A DNA stretch of 64,000 nt from Companilactobacillus mishanensis. GTDB taxonomy: Bacteria; Bacillota; Bacilli; Lactobacillales; Lactobacillaceae. Shown piece by piece: positions 8,708-17,437 of the stretch. The stretch spans positions 124,001-188,000 of the forward strand of contig NZ_RHON01000003.1 in assembly GCF_003946505.1 (NCBI RefSeq), in the 5' to 3' direction. The notes under the pieces are model-generated. The model was not told where the DNA came from, did not search any database, and saw only the letters and a list, made by a program, of their open reading frames with translations. Position numbers and translations under genes: made by a program. Every line of letters begins with the position of its first letter. Positions within the stretch are counted from its first letter, which is position 1.

Positions 8708-9517
8708 ATGAACGATTTTACACAAGTTTTGACAATAGCTGGATCTGATTCTGACGGAAGTGCCGGAGCACAAGCAGATCTAAAGACATTTATGGCACGT
8801 GGAGTTTACGGCATGTCTGTATTGACGGCTGCCGTTGCGGGTAACTCTTACGGAATTCATGACAGTACTGTTATGGCACCTAGTTTTATTATTAGCCAAA
8901 TCAATGACATCAAAGATGACTTCAAAGTCTCAGCTTTTAAAACCGGAATGCTCGCAGATTCAGAAACCATTCATACAGTCGCTGACGCCATAAAAGACAA
9001 ACCTTTTGGTACATTCGTCCTTGACCCGGTCATAATCACTAAACACGGTGCAATGTTATTGGAAGAAGACGCCTATCAAACTTTGATCGATGAACTTTTC
9101 CCATTGGCTGACGTTATCACTCCTAATTTCTATGAAGCTAAAAAGTTAGCAGATTCAGAATTAAATAGTCGTGAAGAAATCATCGAAGCTGCACATAAGC
9201 TTCAAAAAATGGGACCTAAGAATATTATGATCAAGGGTGAGCATAGCGACGATACAATCGATGAGGTCGAAGATTTTGTACTACTAGAAGATGGCCAATC
9301 ATTCTGGATCTCCGAGCCTTACGTTAAGACAACTCACATCAATGGTACTGGTGATACACTTTCATCCGCCATTGTTGCAGAAATTGCTAAGGGTGATTCT
9401 TTAGAAGACGCTATCCGTACAGCAAAGACATTTACTTATAACGCTATTAAAAATGAAATTGATGTTGGTCACAAATTCGGTCCAATTAATCATTTCGTTA
9501 AAGATGATATACAATAG
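8708..9517 (+). CDS. thiD: ThiD/PdxK-type phosphomethylpyrimidine or pyridoxine kinase
   Basis: 269 aa from the ATG at 8708 (AAGGGG about 6-8 nt upstream; a GTG three codons earlier lies within the ribosome binding site region). It is a ribokinase-fold enzyme phosphorylating HMP/HMP-P or a pyridoxal-type substrate. Visible motifs: LTIAGSDSDGSAGAQADLKTF at the N terminus, VYGMSVLTAAVAGN, KTGMLAD, VLDPV, ITPNFYEA, and the C-terminal anion-hole/catalytic segment HINGTGDTLSSAI with the base Asp. In many ThiD/PdxK proteins this Asp position is Cys (GTGCT/GAGCT), so substrate preference is uncertain. No other thi gene or TPP riboswitch is near. Followed after 29 bp by the membrane protein at 9547, so probably co-transcribed. 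Confidence 0.82.
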   Translation: MNDFTQVLTIAGSDSDGSAGAQADLKTFMARGVYGMSVLTAAVAGNSYGIHDSTVMAPSFIISQINDIKDDFKVSAFKTGMLADSETIHTVADAIKDKPFGTFVLDPVIITKHGAMLLEEDAYQTLIDELFPLADVITPNFYEAKKLADSELNSREEIIEAAHKLQKMGPKNIMIKGEHSDDTIDEVEDFVLLEDGQSFWISEPYVKTTHINGTGDTLSSAIVAEIAKGDSLEDAIRTAKTFTYNAIKNEIDVGHKFGPINHFVKDDIQ

Positions 9518-9546
9518 AAGAAAAGCACACTGGAGGGCTCTGTTTT

Positions 9547-10440
9547 ATGGTTCGTATTACAAAAATATCAGCAGGTACATTGTTGCTTATATTGTCGATC
9601 ATTCTTATGATTAGATCTGGCTTCGAAGGCTTTATTGCCGCACTAGTTGGAAATGGTGCCATTGGAGCTGCAGCTGGAATATTGATTGCCATCACTTACA
9701 TCGTGACTGCCGCAATTTATATTTTGACAAACAGAACATATAGCTTAGTACCTGACATCATTAGTTTAGTGATTCTAATACTTGGTGGTTTGATGGGATT
9801 ATTTAATTCAAGCTTACCTGATACAAAATATTTAGTCGTCTGGTCATGGCTTGGAATTATCATTGGGGTCGTAGTTGTGGCAATCAGTATTTACGATTTG
9901 ATCATGAATCCTGTTCCAAAGGATAATCCGCAAAATTATAATCAAAACCAACCATACAATAATTACAATCCACAAAATCAAAATGGTGGTTACACTCGTT
10001 CAAGAAGTGGCATGAATAATAACAAACCTCAAAATTATAATCAATATACTGGAAATAATTACCAAGATACACCTAACCAGAATTCGCAAACCTACTATAG
10101 TAATGGTGCAGATAACAACATGAGTAATGGCGCAAACAACAATATGCAAAGTACTCGTGGTTATCAACAAAACAATTACGACCAAAATGGTCAATCACAA
10201 GTACATTCCCGTTATTATCAAAATCGGGCAAATTATGAGCAAGATAATGAGCCAACCAACGATAATCAGTATCCTAACAATCCAAATCCTCAAAATTATG
10301 GAGGATATGGTCAAAACGGACAAGCTGGTAATTTTTACAACGGTGGACAACGGAGCAACAACTTAAACAATTCTTCAGAAAATAATTCAAATGGTTCTCC
10401 TAGCTATGATCCTTCTAAAAGCCGTCGTAGCAGACATTAA
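9547..10440 (+). CDS. Membrane protein with long Asn/Gln-rich tail
   Basis: 297 aa, with GGAGGG before the ATG. Residues 1-120 hold four hydrophobic segments, roughly 7-22, 36-60, 68-88 and 96-116. From about 125 to the end the chain is hydrophilic and dominated by Asn, Gln, Tyr and Gly (runs such as PQNYNQNQPYNNYNPQNQN and NNNMQSTRGYQQNN). It ends with a basic SKSRRSRH. Such composition resembles prion-like or phase-separating disordered tails and is hard to align by homology. I recognise no family. It follows the kinase gene after 29 bp and ends at a strong terminator. Side of the membrane is not clear; the basic C terminus would suit the cytoplasm. Confidence 0.7.
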   Translation: MVRITKISAGTLLLILSIILMIRSGFEGFIAALVGNGAIGAAAGILIAITYIVTAAIYILTNRTYSLVPDIISLVILILGGLMGLFNSSLPDTKYLVVWSWLGIIIGVVVVAISIYDLIMNPVPKDNPQNYNQNQPYNNYNPQNQNGGYTRSRSGMNNNKPQNYNQYTGNNYQDTPNQNSQTYYSNGADNNMSNGANNNMQSTRGYQQNNYDQNGQSQVHSRYYQNRANYEQDNEPTNDNQYPNNPNPQNYGGYGQNGQAGNFYNGGQRSNNLNNSSENNSNGSPSYDPSKSRRSRH

Positions 10441-10442
10441 TG

Positions 10443-10469
10443 CAAGCCCTTTCAGGCTTGTTTTTTTTT
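10443..10469 (+). terminator. Terminator after the Asn/Gln-rich membrane protein
   Basis: CAAGCC (10443-10448) pairs with GGCTTG (10455-10460) and is followed by nine T. Confidence 0.88.
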
Positions 10470-10514
10470 ATCGAAATTTATATCGTGATAAATGATTGAG
10501 CACTATTGATATTT

Positions 10515-10562
10515 TGATTAATTAATCATATGATAAACGTAGTTATAGATGTTCTATCTATA
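10515..10562 (+). promoter_or_regulatory. Palindromes in the cyd leader (candidate operator sites)
   Basis: Two inverted repeats lie upstream of cydA. TGATTAATTAATCA (10515-10528) is a perfect palindrome. TATAGAT and ATCTATA (10544-10562) flank a 5-nt loop just before the ribosome binding site. Either could bind a redox regulator or form mRNA structure; neither matches a Rex or Fnr box well enough to name. Confidence 0.4.
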
Positions 10563-10586
10563 AAGTTATAGGAGGAGGTTATTTAT

Positions 10587-12050
10587 ATGTTCGGTATTGG
10601 TTTAACCATTGTCGGATTGGCTCGTTTCCAATTTGCTATGACTACCGTGTTCCATTTCTTCTTCGTTCCGTTTTCAATCGGAATGGGATTCGTAGTTGCT
10701 GTTATGGAAACAATTTACGCAGTCAAGAAAGACAAAGTTTACCGCGACATGGCTAAATTCTGGGGGAAGATATTCCTACTTAGTTTCGCCGTCGGTATTG
10801 TTACAGGACTTATTCAAGAGTTCCAGTTCGGTATGAACTGGTCAGAGTATTCAAGATTCATGGGTGATGTCTTCGGTGCACCATTAGCTATCGAAGCTTT
10901 ACTTGCATTCTTCATCGAATCTGTATTTATCGGTATTTGGATGTTTACTTGGGATAGATTCTCACCAGGTTGGCATGCATTTATGATTTGGATGACTTCA
11001 ATTGGTACTATGTTGTCAGCTATTTGGATTTTGGCTGCTAATAGTTTCATGCAACATCCAACAGGTTTCACAATCGCAATGATGGGTGGACGTACACGTA
11101 TCAAGTTGACAAACTTTGGTGACGTTATCGCTAACCCACAATTGTGGAGAGTATTCCCTCACTTAATTATCGCTGCTATTATGACAGCTGGTGTTGTCAT
11201 TGCCGGTATGAGTGCTTACGGATTACTTCGTAAGAAGAAGGGTGAAAATCACTTCTTCAAAGTTTCATTGAGATATGGTCTATGGGTTGGACTAATTGGT
11301 GCAATCCTTACAATCTTTGCTGGTGATTTCCAAACACAACAAATGATCAAAGATCAACCAATGAAATTCGCTGCAACAGAAGGTATTTATCAAAATACCA
11401 AAGACCCAGCTCCATGGACTGTTATTGAAACAATCGATGCTAAGGGTCACAAGACTTCAGGCGAGGTTGAACTACCTAAGGTATTGAGTCTTCTTACATA
11501 TCACAAGACATCAGGTTCAGTTAAAGGTATGAATACCATTAACAAAGAACTTAATGATCAATATGGTAACAAGAAGTTCGGTACTCAAATGGGTTCAGAA
11601 CTCGACTTTTATCCACCTGCAAAGACATTGTTCTGGAGTTTCAGAATTATGACACTTGTAGCATTCATAGTCTTAGTATTTGATTTTCTTGGACTATTGT
11701 TCTCACGTAAGAACAAGGATACTATCGAAAACAAGAGATGGTTGTTACATCTTCTCGGTATTGGTATCTGGGTTCCATTTATTGGTAACTCAGCCGGCTG
11801 GTTCGTAACTGAATTTGGTCGTTATCCTTGGATTGTTTATGGTTTATTCACAATTTCTCAAGCCGTATCACCTTCATCAACCATTGGAAGCTTGCTATTT
11901 AGTAACATTCTTTACTTCTTACTATTTACATTCCTCGGTGGTGTCATGGTTTGGTACAGCAGACAGACATTGCATCAAGGTCCTTATTTCGAGGACAAGG
12001 ATTCTAAGCAAAACGTGGATCCTTTTGCAAAGGAGGCCTTCGGTAAATAA
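10587..12050 (+). CDS. cydA: Cytochrome bd quinol oxidase subunit I
   Basis: 487 aa, with GGAGGAGG upstream. It carries the three hemes that reduce O2 to water while oxidising quinol. Ligands are visible: His in TTVFHFFFVPF (about residue 23) for heme b595, His in WRVFPHLIIAA (about 191) and Met in WSFRIMTLV (about 356) for heme b558. The quinol-binding Q-loop follows helix 5, here short as in Firmicutes. The conserved GRYPW motif is present in TEFGRYPWIVYG. Nine helices are expected and observed. First gene of the cydABDC operon, overlapping cydB by one base (TAATG). Lactobacilli usually need external heme for this enzyme. Confidence 0.97.
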   Translation: MFGIGLTIVGLARFQFAMTTVFHFFFVPFSIGMGFVVAVMETIYAVKKDKVYRDMAKFWGKIFLLSFAVGIVTGLIQEFQFGMNWSEYSRFMGDVFGAPLAIEALLAFFIESVFIGIWMFTWDRFSPGWHAFMIWMTSIGTMLSAIWILAANSFMQHPTGFTIAMMGGRTRIKLTNFGDVIANPQLWRVFPHLIIAAIMTAGVVIAGMSAYGLLRKKKGENHFFKVSLRYGLWVGLIGAILTIFAGDFQTQQMIKDQPMKFAATEGIYQNTKDPAPWTVIETIDAKGHKTSGEVELPKVLSLLTYHKTSGSVKGMNTINKELNDQYGNKKFGTQMGSELDFYPPAKTLFWSFRIMTLVAFIVLVFDFLGLLFSRKNKDTIENKRWLLHLLGIGIWVPFIGNSAGWFVTEFGRYPWIVYGLFTISQAVSPSSTIGSLLFSNILYFLLFTFLGGVMVWYSRQTLHQGPYFEDKDSKQNVDPFAKEAFGK

Positions 12051-13063
12051 TGACACTTAGTACATTGTGGTTCCTTATAATTGGTTTACTTTTTGCCATC
12101 TTCGTTTTCATGGAAGGTTTCGATTTCGGTGTTGGTATGTCAACACAACTAATTGCTCACGATCAACAAGAGCGTGAAGCAATCATGTCTTCAATCGGCC
12201 CTCACTGGGATGGAAATGAAACATGGTTAGTTACAGCTGGTGGTGCAATGTTCGCTGCCTTACCTATCTGGTATGCATCATTGTTCTCAACTTACTATTA
12301 CTTATTAATGTTAGTTCTAGTTTCACTTATTATTCGTGGTGTTTCGTTCGAATTCACAAAACATGCTGAAACAAAATTTGGTAAAAAATTGTGGATGTGG
12401 ACATTCTTCTGCGGTAGTTTCTTCGCACCATTCCTATTGGTTATGATGCTAACAAGCATGATCCAAGGTGTTCCATTGAACGCTAACGGTGATGCTATTG
12501 GACTTGGTTTCTTCGACGTTGTTAACTGGCTATCACTTGTTGGTGGTGTTGCTGGTGTACTTCTATCACTAGTCCATGGATTAAACTTCCTACGTCTTAG
12601 AATGGAAGGTCCTATCCGTGACCGTGCTCGTCAATTAAACAAAGTTCTTTATCCTATTCTATTCGCCGGCGAAGTTGTCTTCGCACTTCTAGTAATTTTC
12701 CAAACAGACTTCTTTACTAAGAAACCTGTATCAACAACGATTATCATTCTCTTCATTGTGTTATTCTCATTGTTGGGTTACTATGGAGTCCTAAAGGATA
12801 GAGAGGGCTGGAGTTTCGTAGGTAGTGGATTATCACTAAGTACTGTTATTGTTTTAATCTTTAATGGTATGTTCCCACGTGTAATGATCGGTACAAACGG
12901 TAACAGTATTTCAATTGCAAACGCTGCTAACTCACACTATACATTGACAGTTATGACAATTGTCGCATGTATCTTAGTACCAATTATTCTTATCTACTTC
13001 ATTTGGTCATACACTCTATTCACCAAGAGAATAAATCCTAAGGATAATACGGTGAAATATTAA
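12050..13063 (+). CDS. cydB: Cytochrome bd quinol oxidase subunit II
   Basis: 337 aa, starting inside the cydA stop codon (TAATG), which implies translational coupling. The N terminus LWFLIIGLLFAIFVFMEGFDFGVGM is the CydB signature, and GPHWDGNETWLVTAGGAMFAALP follows, as in all CydB proteins. About eight or nine membrane helices. It stabilises the heme-bearing subunit CydA in the membrane. The next gene, cydD, begins 2 nt after the stop codon. Confidence 0.97.
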   Translation: MTLSTLWFLIIGLLFAIFVFMEGFDFGVGMSTQLIAHDQQEREAIMSSIGPHWDGNETWLVTAGGAMFAALPIWYASLFSTYYYLLMLVLVSLIIRGVSFEFTKHAETKFGKKLWMWTFFCGSFFAPFLLVMMLTSMIQGVPLNANGDAIGLGFFDVVNWLSLVGGVAGVLLSLVHGLNFLRLRMEGPIRDRARQLNKVLYPILFAGEVVFALLVIFQTDFFTKKPVSTTIIILFIVLFSLLGYYGVLKDREGWSFVGSGLSLSTVIVLIFNGMFPRVMIGTNGNSISIANAANSHYTLTVMTIVACILVPIILIYFIWSYTLFTKRINPKDNTVKY

Positions 13064-13065
13064 TT

Positions 13066-14805
13066 ATGATTGATAAGCGATTATTTCGCTTACCAGGAAC
13101 AAAAAAACTTCTACTGATGCTTGCAGGATTAACTTTCTTGCAAGCATTTGTTATTTTATTCCAAGGTAAGTATTTAGCAGAAGCATTAGTGAATTCATGG
13201 AAAATGAAACCACTGCAAACTATCATCCTACCGATGACGCTGTTTGCAGCGGCTTTTATTGTCCGACATTTCATTAATCTCATTAACACTAAGGTTGTTG
13301 AAAGCTATGCCAGCAACACGTCTGAAGAAATTCGTTCAATGTTGTTAGACAAACTTTACAACTCTGGTCCACAAATGATTTCAGAACGTGGTACTGGTAA
13401 CTTGGTTACAGCATCCCTAGATGGTATCGACTTAGTTGAAAACTACTTCAAGCTGATTTTTACAAAGATGATGAACATGTCTATCATCCCACCAGTCTTG
13501 TTGATCTATATCTATTTCCAAGATGTAGCATCAGGTATTACTTTGACTATCATCGTGCCGTTGGTCATTCTATTTATGATATTGCTGGGTTATGCTGCGC
13601 AATCTAAGGCCGATGAACAATACGCACAATATACTGTTCTATCAAATCATTTCTTAGACGCCTTGAGAGGCTTGCCAACACTAAAAATGCTTGGTTTAAG
13701 TAAGCGCTATGTAAAAAATATTTATACCGTTAGTGATGAGTATCGTAGAAGAACTATGAACACACTTAGAATCGCCATCCTATCAACGTTTGCCCTAGAC
13801 TGGCTAACTACATTAGGTATTGCCATTCTAGCCGTATTCTTAGGTTTCTCACTAATTAACGGCACAATGATACTCTTCCCTGCCTTAGTTACATTAATTT
13901 TGGCACCAGAGTATTTCCTACCACTTCGTGATTTCTCAAGTGATTATCACGCAACTCTAGATGGTAAAAACGCTTTAACAAATATCTTTAGTATCTTGGA
14001 ACATAAAGATACTAAGAATACCGACGAATTAGAGCCACTTCAATGGGACGAAAACTCTAACTTAGAAGTTAATAACCTTCAATTTAACTACGACGATGAA
14101 GATAAGAATGTCGATGCCAGTTTGGATGTTGACCATCTTAAGTTATCCGGTTACCACAATATCGGCGTTATAGGTAAATCTGGATCTGGTAAATCAACAC
14201 TTATCCGAGTGATCGGTGGATTCTTAACTCCTGAAGAATCTTCTGATATTAAAATAAACGGTAAGGAAATTCCTCATTTTACTCAACGTAATTGGCAAAA
14301 GGAGCTAACTTTCTTACCACAATCTCCATATCTGTTTTCTGGCACATTAGCTGATAACATTGCCTTCTATCGTCCAGAAGCTAGTCAAGAAGAAGTCAAA
14401 GCTGCTGCTAATAAAGCGGGTTTGAAAGACTTTATTGATACGCTTAAAGATGGATACAAGACGATGATCGGTGAAGGTGGACGTGGCATTTCAGGTGGTC
14501 AGCAACAAAGAATCATGATCGCCCGTGCCTTTCTAGCTGATGACAGACACATTTTGATTTTCGATGAGCCTACAGCCCATTTGGATATCGAAACTGAGTA
14601 TGCTTTAAAGAAACCTATGGAACAACTATTCAAGGACCATCTTGTTATATTCGCAACCCACCGTCTTCACTGGATCAAGGAGATGGATTATGTCATCGTT
14701 ATGGATGACGGACTCATTGCTGAACAAGGTACACCTGAAGAACTATCTTCACACCAAGGTGCTTATTCAGACTTAATCGAGAATATGCGAGGTGATCAAC
14801 TGTGA
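13066..14805 (+). CDS. cydD: ABC exporter subunit CydD (heterodimeric thiol/heme-linked exporter)
   Basis: 579 aa. Residues 1-310 are a six-helix exporter domain with the CydD-type segment SNHFLDALRGLPTLKMLGLSKR and LILAPEYFLPLRDFSSDYHA. The nucleotide-binding domain has Walker A GKSGSGKST, signature ISGGQQQR and Walker B HILIFDEPTAHLD. CydDC exports cysteine/glutathione in E. coli, has been tied to heme, and is needed to assemble cytochrome bd. In Bacillus nomenclature this gene would be cydC; I use the E. coli homology. Its 3' end overlaps the next gene by 4 nt (GTGA). The ribosome binding site is weak, so coupling to cydB is likely. Confidence 0.93.
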   Translation: MIDKRLFRLPGTKKLLLMLAGLTFLQAFVILFQGKYLAEALVNSWKMKPLQTIILPMTLFAAAFIVRHFINLINTKVVESYASNTSEEIRSMLLDKLYNSGPQMISERGTGNLVTASLDGIDLVENYFKLIFTKMMNMSIIPPVLLIYIYFQDVASGITLTIIVPLVILFMILLGYAAQSKADEQYAQYTVLSNHFLDALRGLPTLKMLGLSKRYVKNIYTVSDEYRRRTMNTLRIAILSTFALDWLTTLGIAILAVFLGFSLINGTMILFPALVTLILAPEYFLPLRDFSSDYHATLDGKNALTNIFSILEHKDTKNTDELEPLQWDENSNLEVNNLQFNYDDEDKNVDASLDVDHLKLSGYHNIGVIGKSGSGKSTLIRVIGGFLTPEESSDIKINGKEIPHFTQRNWQKELTFLPQSPYLFSGTLADNIAFYRPEASQEEVKAAANKAGLKDFIDTLKDGYKTMIGEGGRGISGGQQQRIMIARAFLADDRHILIFDEPTAHLDIETEYALKKPMEQLFKDHLVIFATHRLHWIKEMDYVIVMDDGLIAEQGTPEELSSHQGAYSDLIENMRGDQL

Positions 14806-16553
14806 ACTTTTTCAAAACATTCAAACACGATACTTGGGTAAAACCTTATGTCAAACAGTATAAAGGCCTGTTGATCTCCGTCTTGATCCTCGGATTCTTG
14901 ACCGTATTCTCAGCCACAGCATTAATGTTTACCGCTGGTTATACTATCGATAAGGCTGCGACGCATCCATATAATATCCTTTTGATTTACGTACCAATCA
15001 TTTTGACTCGTGGATTTGGTATCGGTCGTCCAGTGTTCAAGTACATCGAACGATTAAGAAGTCACAACTGGGTTTTGAAAATCACTTCTGATTTGAGAAC
15101 TCGCTTGTATAAAACTTTGGAAAGTGATGCCTCATTCTTTAATGAGCGTCACAAGACTGGTGATATCATGGGATTGCTTTCTGAAGATATCAACCACTTA
15201 CAAGATCTATACTTAAGAACTGTCTTTCCAACTGTTATTGCCTATATAGTCGCAATCATCGGCTCACTCGCATTAGGAGTTTTCAACCCATCATTTGGAT
15301 TCTTCGTGCTTCTATTATGTGTGATTGAAATTGTTATCGTTCCATTGGTATCAGTATCAATTGAAAGTGCCAGACGTGAGCGTCAAAAGGCTTTAAAGAG
15401 CGATTTGTATACGAAGTTGACCGATAATGTGCTTGGGGTTGACGACTGGGTGATCTCAGGACGCGAGAAAGACTTCAAAGACTTATCTGCTAAAACAATT
15501 TCAGAATTAGATTCCTCAAAGAACAAATCTAAAGCATTCAGACGTTATCGAGACTTCATTTTACAAGTGCTATTTACAGGTATCGTTGTCGTATTCATCA
15601 TCTTCACTAACTTGAAAATGACCAACGGACAAGAACAAGCTAACTTCGTAGCTGCTTTAGTATTAGCCGTCCTACAACTTTCAGATACATTCGTACCTGT
15701 CAGCCAAGGATTTGAAGAATGGCCTCAGTACCGTGATTCTATCGAACGTTTGAATACTGTTAAGCCTGTCGACCAAAACCTTCCAGAACAAGTAGAATTG
15801 GCTCCTGAAGACTTCAATGGCATCGAATTGAATCATGTAAACTTCGAATATGCCAGTGATTCACCTATCTTGATCAAAGACTTCAGTCAAAAGATCACCA
15901 AAGGCGAAAAATTGGCGTTGTTGGGACCAAGTGGTATCGGTAAGACAACTATCCTACAACTTATTCTAGGTGACCTAGTGCCTCAATCAGGGGAAATCAA
16001 GGTCAATGATTTGAACGTTCAACAAATCCAAGAGAAACGTGAAACTATTTTCTCAGTATTGAACCAGAATCCATTCCTATTCAATACCACCGTTATGAAC
16101 AATGTTCGTTTAGGTAACGAAGACAAATCTGATGCCGAAGTAAAACAAGCTCTAGCAAGAGTTGGATTGAAAGATTTGATCGACTCATTACCAGACAAGT
16201 ACAACACATTAGTCGGTGAAAATGGATCACGATTCTCCGGTGGGGAACAAGAAAGAATTGCCTTGGCACGTATCTTATTGCAAGATGCACCAGTAGTTTT
16301 ACTTGATGAACCAACCGTTGGACTAGATCCAATCACAGAAAATGATTTGCTGGAAACATTCTTTGATGTCTTACAAGATAAGACAATCATCTGGGTAACC
16401 CACCATCTACAAGGTGTTAAACACGTCGATCACGTCGTTTTCGTTAACGATGAAAAGATTGAAATGCAAGGCGACCCACGAGACTTATATAAGACAAATG
16501 CTCACTTTAAAGAGCTTTACGAAATGGATCAAGGACTTACATCCGAATCCTAA
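14802..16553 (+). CDS. cydC: ABC exporter subunit CydC
   Basis: 583 aa, GTG start overlapping the cydD stop (GTGA), with AGGTGAT upstream. The exporter domain has the CydC hallmark GIGRPVFKYIERLRSHNWVL. The ATPase domain shows Walker A GPSGIGKTT, signature FSGGEQER, Walker B PVVLLDEPTVGLD and the switch His in WVTHH. It pairs with CydD to form the heterodimeric exporter needed for cytochrome bd maturation. Last gene of the operon, followed by a strong terminator. Confidence 0.93.
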   Translation: MNFFKTFKHDTWVKPYVKQYKGLLISVLILGFLTVFSATALMFTAGYTIDKAATHPYNILLIYVPIILTRGFGIGRPVFKYIERLRSHNWVLKITSDLRTRLYKTLESDASFFNERHKTGDIMGLLSEDINHLQDLYLRTVFPTVIAYIVAIIGSLALGVFNPSFGFFVLLLCVIEIVIVPLVSVSIESARRERQKALKSDLYTKLTDNVLGVDDWVISGREKDFKDLSAKTISELDSSKNKSKAFRRYRDFILQVLFTGIVVVFIIFTNLKMTNGQEQANFVAALVLAVLQLSDTFVPVSQGFEEWPQYRDSIERLNTVKPVDQNLPEQVELAPEDFNGIELNHVNFEYASDSPILIKDFSQKITKGEKLALLGPSGIGKTTILQLILGDLVPQSGEIKVNDLNVQQIQEKRETIFSVLNQNPFLFNTTVMNNVRLGNEDKSDAEVKQALARVGLKDLIDSLPDKYNTLVGENGSRFSGGEQERIALARILLQDAPVVLLDEPTVGLDPITENDLLETFFDVLQDKTIIWVTHHLQGVKHVDHVVFVNDEKIEMQGDPRDLYKTNAHFKELYEMDQGLTSES

Positions 16554-16556
16554 ACA

Positions 16557-16598
16557 AAATAGCGGTACTGCTTTTATGCAGTTACCGCTATTTTTCTT
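16557..16598 (+). terminator. Terminator of the cyd operon
   Basis: AAATAGCGGTA and TACCGCTATTTTT form a long stem with inner TGC/GCA pairing, followed by a T run. It starts 4 nt after the cydC stop codon. Confidence 0.88.
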
Positions 16599-16616
16599 AT
16601 ATAATGAATAAAACAC

Positions 16617-16647
16617 TTGATTGCGACGTTAGGTAATAATGTATAAA
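16617..16647 (+). promoter_or_regulatory. MerR-type promoter (19-bp spacer)
   Basis: TTGATT (16617-16622) and TATAAA (16642-16647) are separated by 19 bp, longer than the usual 17 and typical of promoters activated by MerR proteins. It drives the MerR gene that follows, suggesting autoregulation. Confidence 0.6.
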
Positions 16648-16669
16648 GACAGTATAGGAGGTGATATCT

Positions 16670-17413
16670 ATGTCAAACTACACTACAGGGGAATTCGCCA
16701 AACTTGGAAACATTTCAGTTAGAACAGCTCAATATTACGATAAGAAGGGACTTTTGATTCCTTCTAGTAAAACTGAATCCGGCAGAAGGCAGTATAACGC
16801 TACAGACTTGAAAAAATTAAAATTAATTCTTCTACTTAAAAGCATGGGATTAAAGCTCGATTCTATAAAAGAAATTCTCGAGAGTAATCAATCTAACGAG
16901 ATTTTAAGATTAATGCTTAATGAACAAGAAAAGGAGATCCGTGCTGAACTTGGTAATTCCGAGCAGCAGCTTAAAACTATCGAGAACGTTAAACGTAACC
17001 TACCATACTTAGAGAACTATCCCCTTAATTCTCTCAACGACATAGATAGCATTATGGATAACAAAAAATCACTTTTTAAAGTTCACAGAAACATGCTTCT
17101 CTTTGGTATATTCCTAGACTTAGTTGAAGTATCTGCAGGTATATATACGATAATGACCAAAAATTGGATTCCATTTGTTTTAGTAAGTATATTGATGATA
17201 ATCAGTGCTGCGATTATGACCTTTTACTACTTCAATAGAACAAATTATATTTGTCCAAATTGCCATACGACTTTCCAAACAAGTTTTTCAAAATTCTTTT
17301 GGGCACCACATAATCCTCGTGCTAGAAAACTAACTTGTCCAAATTGTAACCAAAAAAACTACTGCATAGAAATATACGATGCATCTAGGAACAAACAAAA
17401 AACCTTAGGATAA
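16670..17413 (+). CDS. MerR regulator with two membrane helices and a zinc ribbon
   Basis: 247 aa from the ATG at 16670, with GGAGG 8-9 nt upstream (a GTG three codons earlier is part of that site). Residues 1-70 are the MerR DNA-binding domain (YTTGEFAKLGNISVRTAQYYD, SGRRQYNATDLKKLKLILLL), followed by a helical linker. Two hydrophobic segments span about 140-185. The C terminus has two CPNC knuckles (CPNCHTTF and CPNCNQKN), a probable zinc ribbon. MerR proteins are normally soluble, so this one is probably tethered to the membrane and reads an envelope or metal signal. No target gene is adjacent in the same operon. Confidence 0.82.
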   Translation: MSNYTTGEFAKLGNISVRTAQYYDKKGLLIPSSKTESGRRQYNATDLKKLKLILLLKSMGLKLDSIKEILESNQSNEILRLMLNEQEKEIRAELGNSEQQLKTIENVKRNLPYLENYPLNSLNDIDSIMDNKKSLFKVHRNMLLFGIFLDLVEVSAGIYTIMTKNWIPFVLVSILMIISAAIMTFYYFNRTNYICPNCHTTFQTSFSKFFWAPHNPRARKLTCPNCNQKNYCIEIYDASRNKQKTLG

Positions 17414-17430
17414 CCATCCTAAGGTTTTAT
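17399..17430. terminator. Bidirectional terminator overlapping a stop codon
   Basis: AAAACCTTAGGAT and ATCCTAAGGTTTT pair around AACC. The left arm contains the end of the MerR gene, and the hairpin also serves the convergent phosphoesterase gene. Confidence 0.88.
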
Positions 17431-17437
17431 TTGTCTA

